This document shows positions 33,101-40,681 of a DNA stretch of 45,650 nt, in pieces. Source of the stretch: Bryobacterales bacterium (GTDB lineage: Bacteria > Acidobacteriota > Terriglobia > Bryobacterales > Bryobacteraceae); NCBI GenBank assembly GCA_020847975.1, contig JADLBD010000208.1, positions 1-45,650 on the forward strand. The letters run 5' to 3'. The notes under the pieces are model-generated. The model worked only from the letters and a program-made list of their open reading frames with translations, did no database searches and was not told where the DNA came from. A program made the position numbers and the translations under genes. The number at the start of each line of letters is the position of its first letter. The first letter of the stretch is position 1.

Positions 33101-33362
33101 TTTGAAAACCGGTCTTTTCAAACTCGATCTTGTAAGTGCCCACGGGGATTTGCAGCAGTTGGTAGTTTCCTTCCGCGTCGCTCCGGGCCTCCCGGGTGAA
33201 GCCGGTCGTTTCGCTCGTCACGCGAACGCTTGCGTCGGGAACCGCCGCGCCCGTCTGGTCGCGAACGCTTCCCAGGAACGTCCCGGTGTTGATGGACTGC
33301 GCGGAAAGATAGAAAGTGAGAAAACCACAAGTGAGAAGAATACGAATGATGATTTGGTTCAT
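30168..33362 (-). CDS. TonB-dependent receptor, Oar-like, with N-terminal carboxypeptidase-regulatory domain
   Basis: 1064 residues, outer membrane. Sec signal (ILLTCGFLTFYLSAQS), then a CarboxypepD_reg-like domain (residues about 26-110: GSVRDQTGAAVPDASVRV, then GNYQLLQIPVGTYKIEF), then a plug domain (about 120-260: WLLDGGRNVDTYNGNNLTMV, EVHIERNAYSAEFGRNSGAQ, VNVITRSGTN). The remainder is beta-barrel, ending in ITQFGLRLVF with the terminal phenylalanine typical of outer-membrane barrels. The start at ATG 33362 follows AACAGGAGTCGCA. These receptors import oligosaccharides or peptides; the next genes downstream encode an exported amidohydrolase and the DUF1552/1592 pair, which may process the ligand. 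The ligand cannot be read from sequence. Confidence 0.85.
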   Translation of the reverse strand: MNQIIIRILLTCGFLTFYLSAQSINTGTFLGSVRDQTGAAVPDASVRVTSETTGFTREARSDAEGNYQLLQIPVGTYKIEFEKTGFQKTVHTDVAISAGQSLRVDGDLKIGSVSETVHVDETVAQVDTASASVSATIYGSQVQELALNTRSFTQLITLQPGVASNQAQQPGFGSNTSVPFSFNGGQQSSNNWLLDGGRNVDTYNGNNLTMVNLDAIAEVHIERNAYSAEFGRNSGAQVNVITRSGTNSYHGTVFEFFRNDHLDARNFFAAAKPKNRYNNFGWTFGGPIKRDKLFFFLSNEYRRIIQTTGTRTAIVPTDAQMAGDFSGGRIIKDPLTGDPFAGNRIPAARLDANALALLKTYYARPTPGFQQGALNFTSSAPDGTRYRSTLGRLDYNIKPNLTWFGRYNIDSTRLDSPFGLFASNPMPDVAASQQAHIMYTANTSLNWTIRPTLLNQITGAWYHGSMAISTEPAASRLRAADFKVPRYFDTATDSAGFIPSISMAQSYASIAINWPQNISHYTFEVMDNVSWIHDKHVVKFGGTISHDSKRQNSSAINNNGTFSFNASATNDALADLLTGSAYSYTETSDHRSGAAVFTDAGLYIQDQYRMSSRMTVTAGVRWEFFQPEHGNDGLVSYFDPTRFDSAHAAKVLANGEVVLGTENFGNGIIVAGAKDNPYGYATTNSRYNTFAPRVGFSYVLTSDNRTVLRGGYGMFHDRWSQFISSTRNNYPFNRSISIYNTNFSNPAGGTRRIFPSTIVTMTSPWDVPYMQKWSLDVQRQFRGDLVVMVGYVGSKGNHLIRTRDWNQPMPSSQIATGAVSANALRPFPGFAGITAYNTTANSTYHSLQSSMVRRFSRGFSVQGSYTWSKSIDDAVSPFDIYSSYRTIRGLSNFDRRHMLVASYIWELPFARNLQGWQRKALHGWQVSGITNFQAGNPFSIGISPDRAGTGGGGQRADIVSPVTVSKQKLAWFSTGSFGLPALGAFGNSGRNILTGPGINNWDLSFSKRTDLREDIALQFRAEFFNLFNHTQWSGVGTTLAAGTFGQVTSARDPRITQFGLRLVF

Positions 33363-33386
33363 TGCGACTCCTGTTACGAAAGCGGC

Positions 33387-33415
33387 AATTTGCCGGCCTG
33401 GAAGCCTGGCAAATT
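33387..33415 (-). promoter_or_regulatory. Inverted repeat upstream of the TonB receptor
   Basis: AATTTGCC (33387-33394) and GGCAAATT (33408-33415) are perfect 8-base complements with 13 bases between, 25-53 bases before the receptor start. On the minus strand, just upstream, TTCAAC (33446-33441) and TAGACT (33423-33418), 17 bases apart, form a weak possible promoter. The repeat would lie at the 5' end of such a transcript or act as an operator. Confidence 0.3.
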
Positions 33416-33505
33416 CAAGTCTATCGTGAATCGATGGCGAGTTGAACCGTGATCAAAGAGCCCTGCGTCTGAATTTGATTTCGCCTCTTCCCGCCGGGCG
33501 GCAGC

Positions 33506-35275
33506 CTACTGGGCATCCACGTTTGCCGCATGCTCGGCGGCGAACTTCGCCCACTTGCCTGCCAGGTTCGGATCCGGCGGAACCCCCGTGCCGCCCCGGT
33601 AAACCATGGCCGCGTTTCCTGCCGCCAGCACGTGCCCGCCTTCCGCCGCCTTCACCCACCACTGCCCCGCCTTTGCGAAATCCTGCTCCACGCCCTTCCC
33701 AACCGCGTACATCATCCCCACGGCTGCTTCCGCCGGAATGTATCCCAACTCCGCGGCTCGAAGAGTGGACTGAAACGCCAGCGCCGGATCCTTCCGCACC
33801 GCCTCGCGCGTTCTGAGATTGTGGCCGAGCAGGCTGGCTCCGCCCTTGCAAAAAAGGTCCACAGCCTCCTCGCCGGGCTTGCCTGACGCGCACACGTCAT
33901 AATCCTTCAGATACCCGGCGTTCTGCGTGGCGATCTCGTCAAGCCACCGCGGCCAACCGCCCAGCGGAGCCTTGCGCTCCGGCCTTCCCAAATCGCCGCG
34001 AAACTCCCGGTCCCGGATCGGAGCCAGCACATTCGAGGCCATGACTCGCAACTCCTCGTCCTTGCTCTCCAGCATCGCCACCAGCGCCTCAAAGACCGGC
34101 GGATCCTGACGCACTCCGTTCACCTGAAAGCGCACGGACTGCGCCAGCCCATCGACGGCGCTCGCCGTATCCCTCGCATCCACCGCTTTCTCAGGGTGCA
34201 TCGCCATGCCGATCAGCGCATGCTGGGCCGCTGCCGAGCGCCAATTGCCGTACATCGCCAGCGCGCGAAACGCCGCCGCGCGCACTTGCGGTGAAGGGTC
34301 CATGGTCTTCGCGCCCAGTGCCTCCACGGTTGCCTCGTCGAAGATCGCCCGCGCGCAGGTCCGGGCTGCCGCCGCGCGAACCTTCTCGTCCGGGGAATTC
34401 AGCAGCTTTCGCACCACGGCGCCCGCGGGAGCGCCTCCCACCAGCGCCAGGTCCGCGAAATAGCCCGCGGCCGGCACAGCCCCCTTCGCGCGCGCGAGGA
34501 GCTGCTGTTCCGCCGGGGAAGGCGGGATGGTCTTGTTGCGAAGCCGCGTGGCCCATGCAATGGCGTCATCGTTGCTCACCGGATGATAGGTTCGCGCCCC
34601 CAGATCATCAAACTCGCGATAGATCACGTGATAGCCCTTGGCCTTTACGCGGCTGTACGTATCGCGAACCGTGGTCAGGTGATGCGCCAGATCCCTGCGC
34701 CCGAGCACCATGTAGAACTCCGGCGCAACGTTCACAAAGTCGAAAGACTCGTGGAGTTCGGAGGGCATCCTCCACCAGCCCCAGCTATAGCTGATCGCGG
34801 CCGTCACCAGATCCGGATGCAGCATCGTAAACTCCCCCGAGATCTTGCCACCCTCGCCCTTGCCGTACATGTAAATCCGCCGCGGATTCACGGGGTATGT
34901 CTTCTTGGCCCACGCAATCAGCTTCTCGATCGGCTCGTGGTCCGCCGCGCCGAACTTTCGCCCCTGCGGATGACCTGCCAGCAGAACATACCCATCACTC
35001 AACCCCAATCGCCTCAGCGCTTCCCTCACCGGCAGGATCTCGTCACCGGTCGGGTGATCATGCTCCGGAAAGCACAGAAACAACCCCACCTGCCGGGAAG
35101 GATCACTTGTCCCCGCGGGCGCGACCCCCTTCGGCGCCTCCACCACATAACGGATGACGGTTTTCCCCCTCTCATCCTTCAGTTCATTCTCTTCTGTCAC
35201 CGGCATCCACGCGGTCAACGCCGCGGCGCATACCACCACCAGTGCCATACATCGAAAACAGGGTCCAGATTTCAT
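33506..35275 (-). CDS. Esterase-fold protein without nucleophile, with HEAT and Sel1 repeats
   Basis: 589 residues, N-terminal signal segment (MALVVVCAAALTAW). Residues about 40-260 follow an alpha/beta-hydrolase of the PHB-depolymerase/esterase kind (GYVLLAGHPQGR, then NPRRIYMYGKGEGGKISGEF and HPDLVTAAISYSWG). In the nucleophile elbow, where GxSxG is expected, residues 138-142 read GKGEG, so Gly140 replaces the serine. Residues about 270-420 form HEAT-like helices (LLNSPDEKVRAAAARTCARA, MDPSPQVRAAAFRALAMYGN). Residues about 490-580 are Sel1-type repeats (AELGYIPAEAAVGMMYAVGK, AAEGGHVLAAGNAAMVYRGG). Probably a binding or scaffold protein in the envelope. It lies upstream of the TonB receptor on the same strand, 143 bases away. 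Confidence 0.7.
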   Translation of the reverse strand: MKSGPCFRCMALVVVCAAALTAWMPVTEENELKDERGKTVIRYVVEAPKGVAPAGTSDPSRQVGLFLCFPEHDHPTGDEILPVREALRRLGLSDGYVLLAGHPQGRKFGAADHEPIEKLIAWAKKTYPVNPRRIYMYGKGEGGKISGEFTMLHPDLVTAAISYSWGWWRMPSELHESFDFVNVAPEFYMVLGRRDLAHHLTTVRDTYSRVKAKGYHVIYREFDDLGARTYHPVSNDDAIAWATRLRNKTIPPSPAEQQLLARAKGAVPAAGYFADLALVGGAPAGAVVRKLLNSPDEKVRAAAARTCARAIFDEATVEALGAKTMDPSPQVRAAAFRALAMYGNWRSAAAQHALIGMAMHPEKAVDARDTASAVDGLAQSVRFQVNGVRQDPPVFEALVAMLESKDEELRVMASNVLAPIRDREFRGDLGRPERKAPLGGWPRWLDEIATQNAGYLKDYDVCASGKPGEEAVDLFCKGGASLLGHNLRTREAVRKDPALAFQSTLRAAELGYIPAEAAVGMMYAVGKGVEQDFAKAGQWWVKAAEGGHVLAAGNAAMVYRGGTGVPPDPNLAGKWAKFAAEHAANVDAQ

Positions 35276-35332
35276 AAGGCGTGTTTACGTTGACTATACA
35301 CCACCTCCTATCTCCTGCCTCCTGCTCCCTGG

Positions 35333-35367
35333 CCTGTGACTTCTCTTCGCGCGTTTCAAGTCACAGG
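35333..35367. repeat. Perfect 10-base inverted repeat in divergent region
   Basis: CCTGTGACTT (35333-35342) and AAGTCACAGG (35358-35367) pair fully; two further G-T pairs could extend the stem. The loop is 15 bases. A second small hairpin, CCGGC-GCA-GCCGG, follows at 35377-35389. It lies between divergent genes starting at 35275 and 35449. Confidence 0.6.
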
Positions 35368-35396
35368 TTATTCAATCCGGCGCAGCCGGAGGCAGG

Positions 35397-35440
<44 letters not shown>

Positions 35441-35448
35441 ATTGCTCT

Positions 35449-37536
35449 ATGACCACGCAGAACTGTCGCGCACTTTTTCTACTGATCTGTGCTCTCGCCC
35501 TGCATGCTCCCGCCTTCGCCGAAAACAAAACTGCGCCCGGCGAACTTGTCGTCGACCCTCCCACACTCATCAACCTCGGCTTTGAATGGTTGATTCAAGG
35601 CGACGACAATCGCAACGCCAGGGTGGAAGTCTCCTACCGTAAGGCAGGCGAACGTGTATGGAAACAGGGTCTGCCCCTCCTGCGCCTCCAGGGGGAGCAG
35701 ATCTACCTGGGACAGAGCCTCTTTCAGGTTGTCACCCCGAATATGTTTGCCGGCAGCATCCTCGATCTGGACCCCGATACCCAATACGAAGCCCGCTTCG
35801 TCCTCTCCGATCCGGATGGCCTCCTCGCGAGCGGCGCGAATAGCATGACCAGGACCGTCACCGCCAAAACCCGCCCCGAACCGAAGCCCTACGCCGGAGG
35901 CAGGGTGTTCCACGTCTACCACCCGGACTACAAGGGGCCCAAACAAGAGCCCGCCTTTGACGCCGTCATGTGCGCTTACAACTACTATTGCGGCGGCGGA
36001 GACACCGTCACCGCGGGCCGTCCTCGCGTCAAACCGGGCGACACGATCCTCGTCCACGCAGGCGTCTACAAATACCACCCCGAATACTACGGCAGCGTGA
36101 TGAAGTTCCCCGCTATCCTGAATGACCACTCCGTAAATGCCACCACGCCCTTCGAAGGCACTTACTATCTCACCGCCAGCGGCACGCCGGAAAAACCCAT
36201 CGTCATCAAAGCCGCCGGCGACGGCGAAGTTATCTTCGACGGCAACGGCAACTTCAACCTGTTTAACGTCAAGGCGGCGAACTACAACTACTTCGAAGGA
36301 ATCACCATCCGCAATACCGATATTGCGATTTGGGCCGGAACGCAATTCATCGCCGGTTCCAAAGGACTCACTGTCAAACACTGCCGCTTCGAGAACGTCA
36401 ACTTAGGAGTATTTACTAACTATTCCGGCTCGAATAACTTCTACATCGCCGACAATTACTTCTACGGCCGCGATGATCCCAATCATCTGATCGGCTGGAA
36501 CGGGGCCTTGTGGGCTCCCTTCAACGGCGTCGACGGCCAGAAATTCCCTCCGGTGATGGCATCCTACACCGCGGTCAGGCTCTACGGGCCCGGCCATGTC
36601 GTCGCCTATAACTACATCGCTAATTTCCACGATGGCATCGACATCGAAACCTACGGAAATCCGGATGGCTCCCATGCCATCGACGGGCCGTTCTATCCCC
36701 CCAGGGACAAATGGGACCGCCGGCCCGTCTCCATCGATTTCTACAACAACTACATGACCAACTTCCACGACAACGCGATCGAGTCTGACGGATCCATGCA
36801 CAACGTCCGAGTGATGCGCAACATGATGGTAAACTCCGCTTCCCATCCCTTCTGCAATCAGCCTGTTCTTGGAGGCCCCATCTATTGGATCCGGAACATC
36901 GTCTACCACGCCCCGAGCGGATCCACCAGGCTGCACATCGGCTCGGCTGGCGTGGTCTTTTATAACAACACCATCCTCACCGAGACCTCTGCCGTCTCCG
37001 CCGGCAATGTCCACTGGCGGAATAACCTGATCCTCGGAGAAAACTCCGCGCCCGCCATCTTCGCCGTCAACACCACCACCAACTACAGTTCCTCCGATTA
37101 CAACGGCTTCCGCCCCAACCCCGGCGCCGAAGTTGCATTCCAGTGGAACTCGCCCCCATGGAACGTCGCCGCCGATTATAGCGGTCTGCATCGTGCAGGC
37201 CCCTCTCGGGGAAGACCGCCATCCAAACCTGTCTTCGAAATGCGCCGGTTCGCTTCGCTGGCCGATTACAGCAAAGCCACCCGGCAGGACCAACACAGCA
37301 TCACTCTGGACTACGACATCTTTGTCAACGTCCCGCGCCTCGACGCGAAGGATTCCTCCAAGCTCCAGAAGTTGTACAAAGCCGAAGATCTCGATTTCCG
37401 GCTCAAACCAGGCTCCGCCGCGGTCGACCGCGGAGTCATGCTCCCCAATATCACCGATGGTTTTTCCGGCGAGGCGCCCGATTTGGGCGCTTTGGAAGTG
37501 GGCCACTCCCCGCCTCACTACGGCCCGCGCCGGTAA
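35449..37536 (+). CDS. Secreted right-handed parallel beta-helix protein
   Basis: 695 residues from ATG 35449. The 56 codons upstream lie in the heptamer repeat and hairpins, and this ATG opens a proper signal peptide (CRALFLLICALALHAPAFAE). Residues about 30-150 look like a fibronectin-III-type domain (LDPDTQYEARFVLSDPDGLL). The main body is a beta-helix: GDTILVHAGVYKYH, GNFNLFNVKAANYNYFEGIT, VKHCRFENVNLGVFTNYSGS, VVAYNYIANFHDGIDIETYG, GVVFYNNTILTE. The end reads LDFRLKPGSAAVDRGVML and PDLGALEVG, typical of polysaccharide-lyase-like helix proteins. It may cleave or bind acidic polysaccharide; catalytic residues cannot be assigned. There is no clear ribosome-binding site. Confidence 0.75.
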   Translation: MTTQNCRALFLLICALALHAPAFAENKTAPGELVVDPPTLINLGFEWLIQGDDNRNARVEVSYRKAGERVWKQGLPLLRLQGEQIYLGQSLFQVVTPNMFAGSILDLDPDTQYEARFVLSDPDGLLASGANSMTRTVTAKTRPEPKPYAGGRVFHVYHPDYKGPKQEPAFDAVMCAYNYYCGGGDTVTAGRPRVKPGDTILVHAGVYKYHPEYYGSVMKFPAILNDHSVNATTPFEGTYYLTASGTPEKPIVIKAAGDGEVIFDGNGNFNLFNVKAANYNYFEGITIRNTDIAIWAGTQFIAGSKGLTVKHCRFENVNLGVFTNYSGSNNFYIADNYFYGRDDPNHLIGWNGALWAPFNGVDGQKFPPVMASYTAVRLYGPGHVVAYNYIANFHDGIDIETYGNPDGSHAIDGPFYPPRDKWDRRPVSIDFYNNYMTNFHDNAIESDGSMHNVRVMRNMMVNSASHPFCNQPVLGGPIYWIRNIVYHAPSGSTRLHIGSAGVVFYNNTILTETSAVSAGNVHWRNNLILGENSAPAIFAVNTTTNYSSSDYNGFRPNPGAEVAFQWNSPPWNVAADYSGLHRAGPSRGRPPSKPVFEMRRFASLADYSKATRQDQHSITLDYDIFVNVPRLDAKDSSKLQKLYKAEDLDFRLKPGSAAVDRGVMLPNITDGFSGEAPDLGALEVGHSPPHYGPRR

Positions 37537-37606
37537 ATCCGCCAACGGAAACCCGGTCAGGGACCCGAGATCTGGTTTACAATCCTTCCAGGTGAGGACC
37601 CAACTC

Positions 37607-38851
37607 ATGAACCATCCCACTCTGAGCCGCCGGCGCTTGGTCGGTAGCGTATTGGCCGCTTCGGCGGCGAACTACTCACAGGCGCTCGGCGCCAACAATC
37701 GTCTGCGCGTCGCCAATATCGGCTGCGGACGGCGCGGGTTGCTGAAGGAACTGATCCAACTCAAGGACAACGCCAATATCGAAATTGCCGCCGTGTGTGA
37801 CACCTGGCGCCAGAAGCGCGAGAAGGCCGCCGCCGACGTCAAGGAATTCACCGGCAGCGATCCGTTCCAGACCGCGCATTTCGCCGAAGTGCTGGCGCGC
37901 AAAGACATCGATGCCGTCGTCATCGGCACGCCGGACCATCTGCACTGCGCCATGCTCATCGAGGCTATCAAGGCCGGCAAAGATGTCTACGTCGAAAAGC
38001 CGCTGGCCATGAACATGCGCGAACTCATCCGCGCCTACGACGCCGTGAAGCACTCGGATCGTATCGTGCAGATGGGCACCCAGATGCGCAGCTATCCCAA
38101 CTCGGTGGGCGCAAAAAAAGCGATCGCCGCCGGGGAACTGGGCAAGATCCTCAAAGTCGAGCAGGTCCGCAACGGCTACAGCCCCTACTGGATGAGCTAT
38201 GGCGGAAGCGCATTCCAGGGCCAGAAACCCGAGGAAGCCGACGTGGATTGGAAGGCCTTCCTCGGCGACCGCAAAGCACGGCCCTTCGATCCCGCGCAGT
38301 ATCAGGGCTGGTACGGCTTCCGCGAGTTTTCGCGCGGCCCCCACACCAACCTCATGGTCCACTTCATCGATATGGTGCACTACGCCACCAGCACCGGCCC
38401 GCCCAACCGCGTCGTGGCGCTGGGAGGGATCTACCGCTGGAAGAACGAGTTCACCAACCCCGATTCCGTCGAGGTCGCGCTCGAATATCCCGAGGGCTTC
38501 CTGGTCCGTTACTGCACGGTCTTCGGCACCGGGGCAGGGAACTACGCTAAATGGTTTGGCACACGCGGCACGCTTGACGCCAAGAACCTCTCACCGACGC
38601 AGAAGTGGGTGGTGTCGGGCCAGGGCTCCGGAGAACCCGACCGCGTCACGGGAGAAGTGGAAATCGTACCCGTCGACACCGTGCCCCACATGCAGAATTT
38701 CCTCGACTGCGTCCGCACCCGGCAACAACCCATCGCGCCCATCGAAGCCGGTTACGCCCACGCGGTGGCCGTCATCATGGCCGACGAGGCGCTCACCACG
38801 GGACGGCGGATGGTGTACGATCCCGCCAAGCGCGAAGTTCATCCTGGCTGA
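37607..38851 (+). CDS. Tat-exported Gfo/Idh/MocA-family oxidoreductase
   Basis: 414 residues from ATG 37607, after GGTGAGGA. The longer frame upstream runs through the beta-helix gene and is rejected. Tat signal: LSRRRLVGSVLAASAA. NAD(P)-binding fold: RLRVANIGCGRRGLLKELI; then AVVIGTPDHLHCAMLIEAIK and the catalytic-lysine block VYVEKPLAMN (E130-K131-P132). The C-terminal domain includes GPHTNLMVHFIDMVHYATST. Exported members of this family in Acidobacteriota and Planctomycetes are thought to carry tightly bound NAD(P) and act on sugars; the individual substrate is unknown. It lies 70 bases after the beta-helix gene, which suggests one polysaccharide-related unit. A TACAAT -10-like box is at 37578-37583. 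Confidence 0.85.
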   Translation: MNHPTLSRRRLVGSVLAASAANYSQALGANNRLRVANIGCGRRGLLKELIQLKDNANIEIAAVCDTWRQKREKAAADVKEFTGSDPFQTAHFAEVLARKDIDAVVIGTPDHLHCAMLIEAIKAGKDVYVEKPLAMNMRELIRAYDAVKHSDRIVQMGTQMRSYPNSVGAKKAIAAGELGKILKVEQVRNGYSPYWMSYGGSAFQGQKPEEADVDWKAFLGDRKARPFDPAQYQGWYGFREFSRGPHTNLMVHFIDMVHYATSTGPPNRVVALGGIYRWKNEFTNPDSVEVALEYPEGFLVRYCTVFGTGAGNYAKWFGTRGTLDAKNLSPTQKWVVSGQGSGEPDRVTGEVEIVPVDTVPHMQNFLDCVRTRQQPIAPIEAGYAHAVAVIMADEALTTGRRMVYDPAKREVHPG

Positions 38852-39028
38852 GACGCTGCTTGCGCGCTATGAATGCGCCAGGAAGGCCCGGCCCCCCGGC
38901 CCAACAACGTTTCCGATCCTGGCAAAGGAGCGCCCATCAGCCAAGCCCCGCGATAAGCGGTAGAATGATGCAACAAACCACTTCCCCCGACGCCCTCCGC
39001 ACGTAAGCGGAGTGAATGGAGGATCAGC

Positions 39029-39439
39029 ATGCGCACGTGGGTTTACAACCCCCAGACCGGCGGGAAGAGTATCCCGCTCGATGTCAAACTTCGTACCGAG
39101 CGCCGGATTCTTGATTACGCTGCCAAGCACTACCCCGGCCAGTTCACGCGAATCGATGTCCGCTTTCGCGGCGCTCTCTGCTATATCGACGCCTATACCG
39201 AACCCGGCCTGCCTCCCGGGACTGCCCCTCCTGCCGGCGAAACGTATGAACACTGGATCGAGCGGCTCCGGAACACCCCCACACATCTTTGCCGGATTCG
39301 ATACTTCGGGAACGAAGACCGTTGAAGCTTCGCCTGGTATACCTACGCCCACGAAAAATACGAGCCCAGCTTCTTGGTCACCGGCGAAGATCACGGCACG
39401 CCCGAGGAAGCCTTCGCGACATCAGCCCTGTTCTTCTGA
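39029..39439 (+). pseudogene. Small conserved acidobacterial gene interrupted by an in-frame TGA
   Basis: The ATG at 39029 follows GGAGG (39017-39021). The first 98 codons (MRTWVYNPQTGGKSIPLDVK at the front, then FRGALCYIDAYTEP and THLCRIRYFGNEDR) end at TGA 39323-39325. The same frame then continues without interruption as SFAWYTYAHEKYEPSFLVTG, then GTPEEAFATSALFF, to a second TGA at 39437-39439. I recall this as an uncharacterised family of about 135 residues in which the residues after the 'RYFGDE' block include a tryptophan before SxAFYTY, so TGG to TGA is the simplest change. Either a recent nonsense mutation, a sequencing error, or readthrough. Function unknown. A TAGAAT -10-like box is at 38961-38966. 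Confidence 0.6.
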
Positions 39440-39473
39440 CGTTCCCGGCGATTCTTTACATGTAGAGCGAAAC

Positions 39474-39563
39474 TGGCGGAGGGTGAGGGATTCGAACCCC
39501 CGAGCGAGTCACCCCGCTAACGGTTTTCAAGACCGCCGCCTTCAACCACTCGGCCAACCCTCC
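39474..39563 (-). tRNA. tRNA-Ser (anticodon TGA)
   Basis: Read on the minus strand from 39563, the acceptor stem GGAGGGT pairs with ACCCTCC and is followed by G and an encoded CCA. The anticodon loop is CTTGAAA, giving TGA (serine, UCA codons). A long variable arm (AGCGGGGTGACTCGCT) and the T-loop GGTTCGAATCC are present, as expected for a type II tRNA. Confidence 0.95.
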
Positions 39564-39652
39564 GTGGTTCCACCCTAGCGAATATCGCCTCCCGTTTGCA
39601 AGAATCGGAGGTCCCCCTCCCAATCCCGCCGCTAAAGATATACAATCCCCGT

Positions 39653-40477
39653 ATGCTTCCGAAAAGCAGTTTTCCGAGAAGAAGTTTTCTGGCCCTCGCC
39701 GTCTCCTCACCTGCCTGGGCGGCGGCGAAGATCGACGTCCCCACACGCAGCGTCCAGGTGGCGCAGGCGTTCAAGTCCCCGGGTCCGAAACCGAACGGGC
39801 TACAGGCCACCGCCGACGGGCTGTGGATTCTCGACCAGGGCGACAATCGCGCCTACCTGGTCGACTACAAATCCGGAAAAACCCTGCGCGCCTTCGACAC
39901 CGACTCGAAAGCCGGCAGCGGCATCACCTTCGATGGAGAGGCGCTGTGGCTCGCCTCCACTTACAGTCGCGAGATTATCCACTGTGACGCCAAAACCGGA
40001 AAAACCATCGCCAAGTTCGCCAGCCCCGGCTCCGGAGTCGTCGCCTGGGGCGAAGGACGCCACAGTCCCCTCGCTCCCCCGCCGAAGCCCGCCCCCGCTG
40101 GTTCGGCCCCCAAGAAAGCCGCCGGGCACCGCCAGGCCACCGGAGCCCACGGCCTCGAATGGCGCGACGGTAAGCTCTGGATCTCCAATCCCCCTTCCCA
40201 GACCATCTACCGCATGGACCCCAAGGCGTGGAAGATCGAATTCCAATTCCCCACCGCCGGCGACCGCCCGCACGGCATCGCCTGGGAAGGCCAATATCTC
40301 TGGTGCACGGATTCCAATCTCAACGCCTTCTTCAAGCACGATACAAAAACGGGAAAAATCCTCGAGCGCATCCAACTCACCGATAACGACCCGCTCCCCC
40401 ATGGAATGACCATCCACAACGGCTACATGTGGTATTGCGATGACGTCGGCGTGGTCTGCAAGTTCAAGCTCCGCTAG
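39653..40477 (+). CDS. Exported beta-propeller protein (SMP-30/NHL-like)
   Basis: 274 residues from ATG 39653, chosen because it gives a twin-arginine signal (FPRRSFLALAVSSPAWAAAK). TATACAAT at 39640-39647 just upstream suggests a very short or absent leader. The mature protein has propeller blades of the strictosidine-synthase/SMP-30/NHL sort: GLWILDQGDNRAYLVDYKSG, ALWLASTYSREIIHCDAKTG, KLWISNPPSQTIYRMDPKAW, YLWCTDSNLNAFFKHDTKTG, GYMWYCDDVGVVCKFKLR. A Pro/Ala-rich linker sits between the second and third of these. No metal or catalytic site can be named; it may be a lactonase-like enzyme or a binding protein. It follows tRNA-Ser on the opposite strand. Confidence 0.65.
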   Translation: MLPKSSFPRRSFLALAVSSPAWAAAKIDVPTRSVQVAQAFKSPGPKPNGLQATADGLWILDQGDNRAYLVDYKSGKTLRAFDTDSKAGSGITFDGEALWLASTYSREIIHCDAKTGKTIAKFASPGSGVVAWGEGRHSPLAPPPKPAPAGSAPKKAAGHRQATGAHGLEWRDGKLWISNPPSQTIYRMDPKAWKIEFQFPTAGDRPHGIAWEGQYLWCTDSNLNAFFKHDTKTGKILERIQLTDNDPLPHGMTIHNGYMWYCDDVGVVCKFKLR

Positions 40478-40485
40478 CGCCCCCC

Positions 40486-40514
40486 TTGACATCGCCCGCA
40501 TAAGGGCACAGCAT
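40486..40514 (+). promoter_or_regulatory. Candidate promoter before the small membrane protein
   Basis: A perfect TTGACA (40486-40491) with CAGCAT 17 bases on (40509-40514, three of six matches) lies directly ahead of the ATG at 40521. The -10 is weak. Confidence 0.3.
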
Positions 40515-40520
40515 TGAGCC

Positions 40521-40658
40521 ATGCCGGTAGTATCGCAGCACCAACGGCAGGATCCCGACACCCGCAGGGTCGTCTTTCTGGAAATACTTTCCGCGTCTGT
40601 CATCTTCGTGATCGTCGCTCTGGTTCTGGTGATGATCTTCCTTTACAAGCCTGCCTGA
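40521..40658 (+). CDS. 45-residue single-pass membrane protein
   Basis: ATG 40521 to TGA 40658. The first 17 residues are polar and basic (MPVVSQHQRQDPDTRRV), and the rest is one hydrophobic helix (VIFVIVALVLVMIFLY) ending KPA. It lies 23 bases upstream of the PepSY gene in another frame, with a candidate promoter just before it. The clear amphipathic layout and position argue for a real gene, perhaps an accessory subunit or small regulator of the PepSY membrane protein. There is no strong ribosome-binding site and I know no named family. Confidence 0.5.
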   Translation: MPVVSQHQRQDPDTRRVVFLEILSASVIFVIVALVLVMIFLYKPA

Positions 40659-40681
40659 GTGATGATAGACGTGGAAGCCTG

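Noticed and set aside
32250..33452. 400-codon plus-strand frame opposite the TonB receptor
   Set aside because: Arg-rich shadow of a clearly recognisable receptor; no motif.
37133..37606. N-terminal extension of the Gfo/Idh/MocA frame
   Set aside because: Lies inside the beta-helix gene; the ATG at 37607 has a ribosome-binding site and opens a Tat signal.
39323..39325. TGA as a selenocysteine codon
   Set aside because: The two SelA-like proteins are of the PLP-enzyme side branch, no selB or tRNA-Sec is seen, and homologues as I recall them have Trp there. Nonsense mutation or sequencing error is simpler, so I keep Sec only as something to test.
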